The notes under the pieces were generated by a model. That model was not told the DNA's origin. It ran no database searches and saw only the letters and a program-made list of their open reading frames with translations. A stretch of DNA of 10,711 bases from contig JAIEQQ010000682.1 of assembly GCA_019747615.1 (NCBI GenBank), forward strand, positions 1-10,711, written 5' to 3'. The DNA is from Phycisphaerales bacterium. Its GTDB lineage: Bacteria > Planctomycetota > Phycisphaerae > Phycisphaerales > UBA1924. Below, in pieces: positions 1 through 5,910 of the stretch. A program made the translations under genes and the position numbers. The number at the start of each line of letters is the position of its first letter. Positions within the stretch are counted from its first letter, which is position 1.

Positions 1-42
1 GGAGAGGACGGAGGGGCGCGGAGGTACACGGAGGGGGAAGGG
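1..42 (+). repeat. Purine-rich array with GGAG every 9-10 bases
   Basis: GGAG recurs at 1, 10, 20 and 30, each followed by a purine-rich stretch, giving roughly four 9-10-base units. The array may continue beyond the left edge. A related array with the same period and purine bias lies on the opposite strand at 689-745. Arrays of this style look extragenic rather than coding, which matters because a minus-strand reading frame passes through here. The function is unknown. Confidence 0.5.
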
Positions 43-632
43 AAATGCCCGAGGTTTGAGGTCCGAGCGGGTGAATGCCCAACATGAAACAAACGAAAAC
101 GGCCCCGGGCGTGCCCGGGGCCTGATTTGTTTTCTGTCTGCTGACAACTGATCACTGACCACTGGAAGCCGGAGGCTTGCCGCCTGCCTAGGAAGTTCGG
201 CTCACCCGGTCTGAGAAGAGCCCATTGAGGAAAGACATCCGAGAAGTCGAACTTCTCCTTCTCGCCCAGTTCTACCCGCACTTGCTCACCTTGCCACATG
301 GAATAGACACGGCACACGCGGTCGCGGTGTGGACCAGCCAGGATCAGCACGCGGTCCCCAACCTCAAAGGGTCCGCCATTGACGGATACCCGCACGCCGC
401 ACAGTGGACCTAAGACGAAGCAACCCGGGAAGAGCGAGAGAGCATATCCCGCGAGCAGGGAACACGGAAGAATCACCAAAGCAAGCAGAATCTGCCACGA
501 GTCCGTCAAAGAGTTGAAGTCTGGTTGCCAAAATCCGATCGCGACGACGAGGGCGGTCAGTGCGCCAAGTCCGGTCCAGACTCGGAGGAACCAATCGCTG
601 GCGAAGAATCGCTGCAAGAGGGTGGGGCGCAC
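1..632 (-). CDS. Small membrane protein with KOW-like C-terminal module (GTG start, 3' end uncertain or off the edge)
   Basis: The gene starts at GTG 632-630, just after an in-frame TAA three codons upstream, so GTG (or a TTG five codons later) must be the start. There is no Shine-Dalgarno, but an AATAAT hexamer lies 5 bases before the GTG. Residues 1-20 are short and cytoplasm-like. Hydrophobic segments at about 21-37 and 47-75 look like a two-helix hairpin. Residues 88-122 (PFEVGDRVLILAGPHRDRV and on to VRVEL) read as a KOW/SH3-like beta module, followed by an acidic/aromatic stretch to about 141 (FPQWALLRP). I infer a membrane-anchored protein with a small nucleic-acid- or protein-binding domain; the function is unknown. 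The frame stays open to base 1, but residues after about 147 are encoded by a palindrome, an intrinsic terminator and a purine array, so they are probably not real protein. A one-base indel before 190 would put TAG at 190-188, a natural end. Third-position GC looks lower than in neighbouring genes. The gene is easily missed if only ATG starts are considered. Confidence 0.6.
   Translation of the reverse strand, partial: MRPTLLQRFFASDWFLRVWTGLGALTALVVAIGFWQPDFNSLTDSWQILLALVILPCSLLAGYALSLFPGCFVLGPLCGVRVSVNGGPFEVGDRVLILAGPHRDRVCRVYSMWQGEQVRVELGEKEKFDFSDVFPQWALLRPGEPNFLGRRQASGFQWSVISCQQTENKSGPGHARGRFRLFHVGHSPARTSNLGHFPSPSVYLRAPPSS
86..134. terminator. Bidirectional intrinsic terminator
   Basis: A perfect 10-bp GC stem (101-110 with 113-122, loop GT) is followed on the plus strand by a T-rich run (126-134, TTTGTTTTC). 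On the minus strand it is followed by GTTTTCGTTTG (from 100 downwards). It can therefore end transcripts from either side. For the minus-strand membrane-protein gene, a terminator here implies that the stop codon should lie upstream of it, between about 123 and 200. Confidence 0.75.
165..188 (+). repeat. Bulged palindromic repeat, copy 1
   Basis: GAAGCCGGAGGCTTGC at the start matches 15 of 16 positions, with one gap, to the start of the element at 777. The stem pairs 171-176 (GGAGGC) with 182-188 (GCCTGCC) with one bulged base and a TTGCC loop. It is a REP-like extragenic palindrome. It sits between the KOW domain and the terminator, inside the doubtful tail of the minus-strand frame. Confidence 0.5.
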
Positions 633-637
633 CTGTG

Positions 638-643
638 ATTATT
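638..643 (-). promoter_or_regulatory. -10-like AATAAT just before a GTG start (possible leaderless promoter)
   Basis: On the minus strand AATAAT matches TATAAT at 5 of 6 positions and ends 5 bases before the GTG at 632. Transcription would therefore begin at or next to the start codon. No good -35 is seen 16-18 bases upstream. There is no Shine-Dalgarno, which fits a leaderless message. Confidence 0.35.
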
Positions 644-688
644 GACGGGGCACAAGGCCGCATCCCCTTCCCCCCGTTTGCTCCGAGT

Positions 689-745
689 GCATTCCCCCTG
701 TCTTCTCTGCGTTTCTCCGCAATCTCTGCGTCCCCTGCGTCCTCC
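689..745 (-). repeat. Purine-rich nonamer array
   Basis: Reading the minus strand from 745 to 689 gives six consecutive units of 9, 9, 9, 10, 9 and 11 bases: GGAGGACGC, AGGGGACGC, AGAGATTGC, GGAGAAACGC, AGAGAAGAC and AGGGGGAATGC. All begin with RGRG and end in C. It lies in the 254-base gap downstream of transaldolase and resembles the array at 1-42. No coding frame explains it. Confidence 0.6.
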
Positions 746-776
746 GATGTCTTGGAGTATCTCGATGTCCATGGTT

Positions 777-801
777 GAAGCCGGAGCTTGCGCTCCGGGC
801 T
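777..801 (+). repeat. Bulged palindromic repeat, copy 2
   Basis: AGCCGGAGC (779-787) pairs with GCTCCGGGCT (792-801) with a single bulged base, around the loop TTGC. Its 5' part is nearly identical to 165-180. It sits 86 bases past the transaldolase stop and could protect or end that transcript, although it has no T tract. Confidence 0.55.
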
Positions 802-886
802 CCCTTGGACCGAAGTAGGAAGAACACGACGCCATGCACCGATCTCAGGACAGGTCGGTGGCACGAGTCAGTCGGTGGCGCGAGAT

Positions 887-1537
887 TCAGCCCGGGAAGG
901 CCTTCTTGTAGTCCTCGACGAACTTCTTCAGGCCGCTGTCGGTGAGCGGGTGGTTGAGGGCGGTTTTGATGACGCTCAGCGGCATGGTCGCGACGTCGGA
1001 GCCCGCCAGCGCACAATCGACGAGGTGCTTGTTGTGGCGGATGCTGGCGGCGAGGATCTTCGTGCGGAAGCCGTAGTTGTCGTAGATCTGGCGCATGCGG
1101 TGGATGAGGTCCATGCCGTCTTCGGCGACGTCGTCGAGACGGCCGATGAACGGCGAGACCAGGAACGCCCCGGCCTTGGCGACCATGAGGGCCTGCAGCG
1201 GCTGGAAGACGAGCGTCATGTTGGTCTTGGTGCCCTGATCGCTGAGGGCCTTGCAGGCCTTGAGGCCGTCGATCGTCGTGGGGAGTTTGACGACGATGTT
1301 GGGCGCGATCTTGATCAGCTCGGCCGCTTCCTTCATCATGCCGGCGTAGTCGGTGGAGATGACCTCGCCGGAGACCGGGCCGCTGACGACCTCGCAGATC
1401 TCTTTGAGGCGGGCGTGGTACGTGACGCCCTTTTCCTTGGCGATCAGCGACGGGTTCGTGGTCACGCCGTCAAGGATGCCGAGCGCCGCGGCTTCTTTGA
1501 TTTCGTCGAGATTCGCGGTATCGATGTACAGGTCCAT
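887..1537 (-). CDS. tal: Transaldolase (TalC/MipB-type small transaldolase)
   Basis: Transfers a dihydroxyacetone unit between sugar phosphates (sedoheptulose-7-P + glyceraldehyde-3-P to erythrose-4-P + fructose-6-P) in the non-oxidative pentose phosphate pathway, in the cytoplasm. The protein has 216 residues, the usual length for the short single-domain class. It opens MDLYIDTANLDEI, with Asp6 conserved, and has TTNPSL at 26-31. The Schiff-base lysine is Lys84 in IVVKLP, followed by TLVF and SPFIGRLDD. Glu58 (SGEVIS), where fructose-6-P aldolases carry Gln, and Phe in SPF rather than Tyr favour transaldolase over F6P aldolase; this is family knowledge applied to the sequence. The start at 1537 is chosen because the family N-terminus begins there and GGAG lies 9 bases upstream; the open frame extends 56 codons further without recognisable protein. 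It is divergent from the lipoprotein gene across 194 bases. Confidence 0.93.
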   Translation of the reverse strand: MDLYIDTANLDEIKEAAALGILDGVTTNPSLIAKEKGVTYHARLKEICEVVSGPVSGEVISTDYAGMMKEAAELIKIAPNIVVKLPTTIDGLKACKALSDQGTKTNMTLVFQPLQALMVAKAGAFLVSPFIGRLDDVAEDGMDLIHRMRQIYDNYGFRTKILAASIRHNKHLVDCALAGSDVATMPLSVIKTALNHPLTDSGLKKFVEDYKKAFPG

Positions 1538-1731
1538 GGCGGGGCTCCGGGTGAGTGGCGGTGCGTTTGCGAACAGGTCAGAGCGTATGCGGCCCGCGGC
1601 CAGAAATGGCCCACACGATCGCGTCGGGCCTTCGATGCACCACGCCCGCAGGCGTGACATCGATAGGCAACCGCCCGCACGACGGAGCACGACCGCTCGC
1701 AACATTCATCGGCTCTGAGTACGCTCGGAGC

Positions 1732-2724
1732 ATGAAATCAATGAACACGATCGCTTGCGGAGGCCTCATCGCGGCGGCTCTCGCCTTGGGCGGGTGCGGC
1801 ACACCCGGGCGCGCCGCCAGCGACGACGGCGCACCGCCGGCCCTTCTCTCTGTGCAAGACGCGCGGCGCGTGGCGATCTTTAATGAGCTTGGAGAGCCGG
1901 TCACGTGGCAGGCATTGGTCAACGCGAGCGCGGCGGCGGAGGCGGTGATCCTGAGCGAACAGCACGGGCATGAGCTCGGGCTCTCCGCGGCGGCGGCGCT
2001 GTGGCGCGATCTGATCGCGAGAGGCGCGGGCGGCAACGGCGCGGGCGGTAGCAGCAGCGCGTTTCGCGGGGCGCTCGCGCTTGAGTTCATCGAGCGCGAT
2101 GATCAATCACGGCTGGATGATTTCCTCGCGGGGCTGAGCGATGAGGCAACCTTCATCCGACGCGCCGGGCGTTCGAGTGATGGACCCACTGGCGGCAACT
2201 GGAGCGCCGGCCATCGCGACATGGTGCTCGCGGCCAAGGACGCGGGCCGCCCGGTCATCGCGGCCAACTCGCCCCGCTCATATGTGCGCCTCGCCAGAAC
2301 CAAGGGCTTCGAGGCGCTGCGGGAGCTTACTGATGAGCAGCGTCGGCTGTTCGTTGAGCCGCGGGAGCTGCCGACGGGCCGGTATCGCGAGGAGTTTGAG
2401 AAACTGATGGGTGCTGGCAGCGATGCGGTGAGCGAGGAGAAGCGCTCGAACATCGACGGGCTCTTTCGTGCGCAGAGCGTCTGGGACTGGACGATGGCGT
2501 CGAGCGTCAACGACGCGATCAACCAAGGCCACCGCCCGACGGTGCTGGTGGTCGGGCAGTTTCATAGCGACTTTCGGGGCGGGCTGGTGCAAGCGCTTGA
2601 CGTGATCCGGCCGGGGCGGCGCGTGGTGACGGTGAGCTTTCAGAGGGAGGTGGCACGCTCTGCGACAAGTCTGCCGTCGGATCACAAGGGGCGCGCATCG
2701 TTTGTGGTGGGCACGGGGGAGTGA
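1732..2724 (+). CDS. ChaN-family (haem-binding uptake, Tiki-like) lipoprotein
   Basis: A 330-residue secreted protein. Its N-terminus is lipoprotein-like: hydrophobic residues 8-19, then LGG-Cys22, so it is probably anchored to a membrane facing the periplasm. The rest matches the ChaN family (Pfam Cofac_haem_bdg): ILSEQHGH at 73-80 corresponds to the family's GExH motif, with LALEFIERDD at 115-124, a helix ending in GRPVIAANSPR (172-182), RAQSVWDWTM (246-255) and VLVVGQFHSDFRGG (271-284). Family members bind haem or are distant relatives of Tiki-type metalloproteases; which applies here is not visible. The Glu-Gln-His and later His residues are present. A Gly/Ser-rich insert (about 98-109) carries a 15-base tandem duplication. 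GGAG lies one base before ATG 1732 but 10 bases before ATG 1741, so translation may start at 1741 (Met4). The frame extends further upstream, but without a signal peptide. Confidence 0.82.
   Translation: MKSMNTIACGGLIAAALALGGCGTPGRAASDDGAPPALLSVQDARRVAIFNELGEPVTWQALVNASAAAEAVILSEQHGHELGLSAAAALWRDLIARGAGGNGAGGSSSAFRGALALEFIERDDQSRLDDFLAGLSDEATFIRRAGRSSDGPTGGNWSAGHRDMVLAAKDAGRPVIAANSPRSYVRLARTKGFEALRELTDEQRRLFVEPRELPTGRYREEFEKLMGAGSDAVSEEKRSNIDGLFRAQSVWDWTMASSVNDAINQGHRPTVLVVGQFHSDFRGGLVQALDVIRPGRRVVTVSFQREVARSATSLPSDHKGRASFVVGTGE
2023..2048 (+). repeat. 15-base tandem duplication inside the ChaN-family gene
   Basis: GGCGCGGGCGG occurs at 2023-2033 and again at 2038-2048, encoding Gly-Ala-Gly-Gly-Asn and Gly-Ala-Gly-Gly-Ser. 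It sits between a helix and the LALEF strand, in a probable surface loop, and looks like a recent slippage event. Confidence 0.6.
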
Positions 2725-2729
2725 AAGGC

Positions 2730-2871
2730 GAACATGAACATGAACGCGAACATGAAACGGAATCTGCGGACGGTTGTCTTGGGCGTGGACGTGCATCGCG
2801 GCTGGTGATCGCAACGGGGCGAGGCGTGCCGGTGCGCAGGTCCTTTTCATGTTCATGTTCGCGTTCATGTT
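2730..2871. repeat. Inverted repeat with hexamer-built arms (20-bp perfect stem)
   Basis: AACATGAACGCGAACATGAA at 2737-2756 is perfectly complementary to 2852-2871. Both arms are built of AACATG/AACGCG hexamers, with extra repeat units at 2730-2736 and, in the other arm, at 2844-2851. The loop of about 95 bases has no convincing gene. The element fills most of the 171 bases between the ChaN-family stop and the tatD start. It could be a MITE-like insertion, a hexamer expansion, or a structured or terminating RNA. It has no clean T tract. Confidence 0.7.
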
Positions 2872-2884
2872 TCCCCACCCGTTC

Positions 2885-2890
2885 TACCCT
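2885..2890 (+). promoter_or_regulatory. TACCCT hexamer 5 bases before the tatD GTG (possible leaderless promoter)
   Basis: TAnnnT-type -10 hexamer with the same 5-base spacing to the start codon as at 638 and 10578. No Shine-Dalgarno precedes the GTG. The -35 candidate would fall inside the right arm of the inverted repeat (TTCATG, 2864-2869, a poor match). Confidence 0.25.
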
Positions 2891-2895
2891 TCGCC

Positions 2896-3714
2896 GTGAT
2901 TGACACGCATTGCCATCTGACGTTCCCGGAGTTTCGAGCCGACGTTGCGCGAACGCTGAGCGAGGCCCGCGCGGCGGGTGTGAACGGGTGTATCACGATC
3001 TCGACGACCGCCGACGACGCGCTGGCGGCGCTACAGATCGCGCGAGCCCACGACCGCGTGTGGTGTACCGCCGGCGTTCATCCGCTGTACAGCGACAAGG
3101 GGCCGCACGACTGGGGGATCATCAGAGCGTGCATCGCGGACCCGAAGTGTGTGGGCTGGGGCGAGCTGGGACTGGACAATCACTATTCCAAGCCGGCGAA
3201 GGACTTACAGCTTGCGGTGCTTCATGAGCAACTCGGCGTGATCCGCGACGTTGATTGCGGCATCGGCACTGGTGGCGCCCCATCAATGGCCGGCGGTGCC
3301 GGAAAGCCGATCGTGGTTCACTGCCGCGAGGCGTTTGCCGAGCTCGTGCCGCTGCTGCAAGCCAGCGGCATCGCGCCGGGTCGCTTCGTATTCCACTGCT
3401 TCACCGGGTCGGTCCAAGACATGCGTCTACTGCTGGACTTTGGCGCGATGGTGAGCTTTACGGGCGTAATCACGTACAAGAACGCGGAGAACGTCCGCGA
3501 GGCGGCGAAGCTTGCGCCCGCCGATCGAATCATGGTCGAGACCGACGCGCCGTTCCTCTCGCCAGAACCGCTGCGCACCAAGCGACCGTGTACGCCCGCG
3601 ATGGTGCGGCTGACCGCCGAGGCATTGGCCACCGTCCGCGGCGTGAGCTTCGATGAGCTGCACCGGCAGTTGAACGAGAACACGGCGCGGTTCTTCGGGA
3701 TCGTGGCGAGTTGA
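2896..3714 (+). CDS. tatD: TatD-family metal-dependent hydrolase/DNase
   Basis: A 272-residue TIM-barrel amidohydrolase-like protein. The family are metal-dependent deoxyribonucleases; paralogues (TatD, YcfH, YjjV) cannot be separated from sequence alone. The metal ligands are visible: His5 and His7 in DTHCHL, Glu90 in GWGELGLD, His142 in VVHCREA, His167 in FHCFTG and Asp217 in VETDAPFLSP. CTAGVHP (57-63) is also typical. The GTG start puts MIDTHCHL at the very N-terminus, as in the family. No Shine-Dalgarno is seen. A Gly/Ala-rich insert of about 16 residues (121-136, CGIGTGGAPSMAGGAG) sits between the helix ending RDVD and the strand KPIVVHC, where relatives pass directly from one to the other. 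It is in frame and leaves the active site intact. The gene converges with yajQ. Confidence 0.93.
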   Translation: MIDTHCHLTFPEFRADVARTLSEARAAGVNGCITISTTADDALAALQIARAHDRVWCTAGVHPLYSDKGPHDWGIIRACIADPKCVGWGELGLDNHYSKPAKDLQLAVLHEQLGVIRDVDCGIGTGGAPSMAGGAGKPIVVHCREAFAELVPLLQASGIAPGRFVFHCFTGSVQDMRLLLDFGAMVSFTGVITYKNAENVREAAKLAPADRIMVETDAPFLSPEPLRTKRPCTPAMVRLTAEALATVRGVSFDELHRQLNENTARFFGIVAS

Positions 3715-3723
3715 GAACGATGA

Positions 3724-3765
3724 ACGGATCCGAAGCGGATCCGTGTCTGGCACCGAGTGCCAGAC
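3724..3765. terminator. Two abutting perfect 9-bp hairpins between convergent genes
   Basis: ACGGATCCG (3724-3732), loop AAG, CGGATCCGT (3736-3744) is directly followed by GTCTGGCAC (3745-3753), loop CGA, GTGCCAGAC (3757-3765). Both stems are perfect with three-base loops and no base lies between them. They fill 42 of the 59 bases between the tatD and yajQ stops. There is no T tract on either strand, so they may be a REP-like element that blocks readthrough or exonucleases rather than a classical terminator. Confidence 0.65.
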
Positions 3766-3773
3766 CTCACCGA

Positions 3774-4268
3774 TCAATCCCGCTTCATGTTCACGTACTG
3801 CAGCGGCACGCTGAGGCCCGCGCCATCCAGCAGCTTCATCACCGCCTGAAGGTCGTCGATCTGCTTGGCGGTGACGCGGACTTCCTCGCCCTGGATCGAC
3901 GCGGTGACCTTCATCTTGGTCTCTTTGATCCGCGCGACGATGTCCTTGGCGATCGGCTGCTCGATGCCTTCCTTGATCTTGACGAATCGCTTGAGCGCGC
4001 CGGCGGCGCCGCTCTCGGCGTCTTTGAACTCGAAGGTCTTGGGGTTCATGCCGCGACGCATGACGCTCTGGAGGAACATCTCACGCATCGCGGCGTGCTT
4101 GGTCTCGTCAACGGTCATGAACTTGAGCTGCTTCTCCTTCTTGTCCAGCTCGATCTCGGCTTGAACGCCGCGGAAGTCAAAGCGCGTGGCGATCATCTTC
4201 TTGGTGTTGTTCAGGGCGTTGTCGAGCTCGGCCCAATCGACCTTGCAGGCAATATCAAACGATGGCAT
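3774..4268 (-). CDS. yajQ: YajQ-family nucleotide-binding protein
   Basis: 164 residues, the normal family length, with MPSFDIACKVDWAEL at the start, TRFDFRG at 28-34, RRGMNPKTFEF at 71-81, RVTAKQIDDLQ at 131-141 and the family ending LQYVNMKRD. YajQ proteins are cytoplasmic, with two ferredoxin-like domains. Members have been reported to bind nucleic acid, and in Xanthomonas a homologue binds cyclic di-GMP and acts on transcription; no DNA-binding domain is visible here. The start is fixed by AAGGAG 7 bases upstream and by the family N-terminus. It is probably co-transcribed behind the MFS gene, 25 bases away, with its ribosome site inside that gap. Confidence 0.93.
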   Translation of the reverse strand: MPSFDIACKVDWAELDNALNNTKKMIATRFDFRGVQAEIELDKKEKQLKFMTVDETKHAAMREMFLQSVMRRGMNPKTFEFKDAESGAAGALKRFVKIKEGIEQPIAKDIVARIKETKMKVTASIQGEEVRVTAKQIDDLQAVMKLLDGAGLSVPLQYVNMKRD

Positions 4269-4293
4269 GGCGTGCTCCTTGATGCGTGCGTGA

Positions 4294-5691
4294 TCAGCGC
4301 GGGCGGGTGATATCCGGGCCCAGCGTCTGGAAGAGTGTAGTGGCCCGGCGTGCCAACGCCGCGGCGTGCGAGAGGCGTGGCATCGCCACTTTTCCGGCGA
4401 CCATCGGCACCGCACCGAGCGTCATCGTCCGAAGGGCAACACTGACCCAGAAGAGCGTGACGTACGCGCCCGCGTCGGTGCCCAGCGAGCTGAGCAGCCA
4501 GCCGCCGGCCAGGGTGCCCAGGCCCATCGCCAGCGTGTTGCCCAGGAAGTACGTCGCCATCAGGCTCGTGCGCTCGCGTTCGTGCAGGTGTTCAAGCTGG
4601 AGAAGCCAGGTGCCCAGTTCGTACGCACCCCACGCGGCGCCGGCGATGAACTGCGCCGCGAAGAGGACGCGCAGGTCCGTCGTGATCGCGAAGACGGCGA
4701 CGGGCGGGATGGTTGCAATCGCGCCGATCCAGAGCAGCCGGCGAGCCCCGACGCGCTGGCCCAGCGCGCCCCATACCGGCAGCGCGAGCATCTTGCCCAG
4801 GATCACCGTGCCCACGAGGCCCGCGTAGACCAGATAGTTCAGCTCAAGCTGCTTGAGGATGTACGGGTTGATGAATGGTCCGGACACGTTCACTGCGGCG
4901 GTCACCAGGAACATGTAGCCCAGCAGCTTCGCGTCGCGCCCGTGGCCCTTGCTGACCATGCGGCGCAGCAGCTCGATCGGCCCGACGCGCCGGTCCTCAC
5001 GCCCGGACCGCTGCGGCTCGTGAATCGAGACGAGATACGCGAATGAGATGCCGCGGCAGATGCCCGCACCGGCAAACATCGCGGCAAAGACCAGCAGCGT
5101 GGCGTCATGGGCGGCGTCCGCCGGCGCGAGCTGGACCACGCCATAGAGCAGTAAACCGCCGATGACGAATCCGATGAGCTGCCCGACCTGGAGGGCCCGC
5201 TGACGGATGCCAAAGTACCGAGAACGCACGCGACCGCCGAGGCGCCCGGGGACGATCGAGCTGATCCATGTCGCCCACGTGGCCCCGGCCGCCATGCCCG
5301 AGGCCCAGTAGAGCGTCGCGCTCAGGAAGACCGCCCACGCGGGGATCGCGCCGACCAGTGCGCCGATGAAGAGTGGGAAGAACGACGACGCCTGAATCGC
5401 CACGCAGATCAGCGACCAGCGCTTGGCGCTGCTGGCCCATCTTGCGCCGGGGACGGCGATCAGTTGCACCACGCCGCCGACCATCTGCGGCAGCGTCGCG
5501 ACAAAGCCAGAGAAGACTTCGCTTAGCCCAACGGCGAGCACGAACGCGGGGATGTAGAACTCGCCGAGACCGACCATGACGCTGAAGTAGCTGCCATCGA
5601 TCGCTGAGCGGCGCATGTCGCGTCGGCGGAGAGACTTCGGGCGTGTTGCGGGTTGCGTCACGCCGGAGCGTAGTGGTCGCGATGCCCGCAT
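4294..5691 (-). CDS. MFS transporter (12-helix)
   Basis: A 465-residue integral membrane protein with about 12 hydrophobic segments spread over residues 36-435 and a cytoplasmic basic loop in the middle (223-256), the standard major facilitator layout. Loop residues RWASSAKRW (84-92) and WGALGQRVGARRL (307-319) sit where the family's motif-A loops lie after helices 2 and 8. MVGLGEFYIPAFVLAVGL (39-56) resembles a recurring bacterial MFS group without a known substrate. Substrate and direction of transport cannot be read from the sequence. The start is uncertain: ATG 5691 gives an Arg-rich 25-residue lead, while ATG 5616 (MRRSAIDGSYF) begins just before the first helix. Neither has a Shine-Dalgarno. 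It is likely the first gene of an operon with yajQ. Confidence 0.88.
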   Translation of the reverse strand: MRASRPLRSGVTQPATRPKSLRRRDMRRSAIDGSYFSVMVGLGEFYIPAFVLAVGLSEVFSGFVATLPQMVGGVVQLIAVPGARWASSAKRWSLICVAIQASSFFPLFIGALVGAIPAWAVFLSATLYWASGMAAGATWATWISSIVPGRLGGRVRSRYFGIRQRALQVGQLIGFVIGGLLLYGVVQLAPADAAHDATLLVFAAMFAGAGICRGISFAYLVSIHEPQRSGREDRRVGPIELLRRMVSKGHGRDAKLLGYMFLVTAAVNVSGPFINPYILKQLELNYLVYAGLVGTVILGKMLALPVWGALGQRVGARRLLWIGAIATIPPVAVFAITTDLRVLFAAQFIAGAAWGAYELGTWLLQLEHLHERERTSLMATYFLGNTLAMGLGTLAGGWLLSSLGTDAGAYVTLFWVSVALRTMTLGAVPMVAGKVAMPRLSHAAALARRATTLFQTLGPDITRPR

Positions 5692-5819
5692 ATCGGACGG
5701 CCCAGACGAGAATGTGCGAAAGCTGTGCGACTCGTATCGCGCTGGCGTCGATCGGCGGCCCCGTCATCAGCACGACGCGATGGGCACACCGGCGATCGCA
5801 CGGCATGTTGTTGGTGACG

Positions 5820-5884
5820 CTGGCAGTGATGCCAGAAGCCTGTCACCCATTCCGCCTCCGGCTGGCCGTAAACCGCCCGGAGGC
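5820..5884 (+). other. Two hairpins in the leader of the PEP-CTERM-like gene
   Basis: CTGGCA (5820-5825) pairs with TGCCAG (5830-5835) around GTGA. GCCTCCGG (5854-5861) pairs with CCGGAGGC (5877-5884) around a 15-base loop. Both lie upstream of the AGGAG at 5901-5905. They may be leader-RNA structure, but no known riboswitch is recognised. Confidence 0.3.
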
Positions 5885-5910
5885 CCATCCAACTCAGACC
5901 AGGAGAGAGC

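Noticed and set aside
364..864. 166-codon minus-strand open frame over the KOW gene start
   Set aside because: It is a different frame of the same strand with an Arg/Pro-rich composition; the GTG frame at 632 encodes recognisable membrane helices and a KOW-like module instead.
1641..1656. CACGCC/GGCGTG hairpin in the tal/ChaN divergent region
   Set aside because: A 6-bp stem in GC-rich DNA is expected by chance, and nothing nearby supports an operator.
788..1657. 289-codon plus-strand open frame
   Set aside because: It is antisense to transaldolase, its translation is an Asp/Glu/Val/Arg-rich mirror of that gene, and it shows no domain.
3711..4310. 199-codon plus-strand open frame
   Set aside because: It is antisense to yajQ, with Leu/His/Asp-rich mirror composition.
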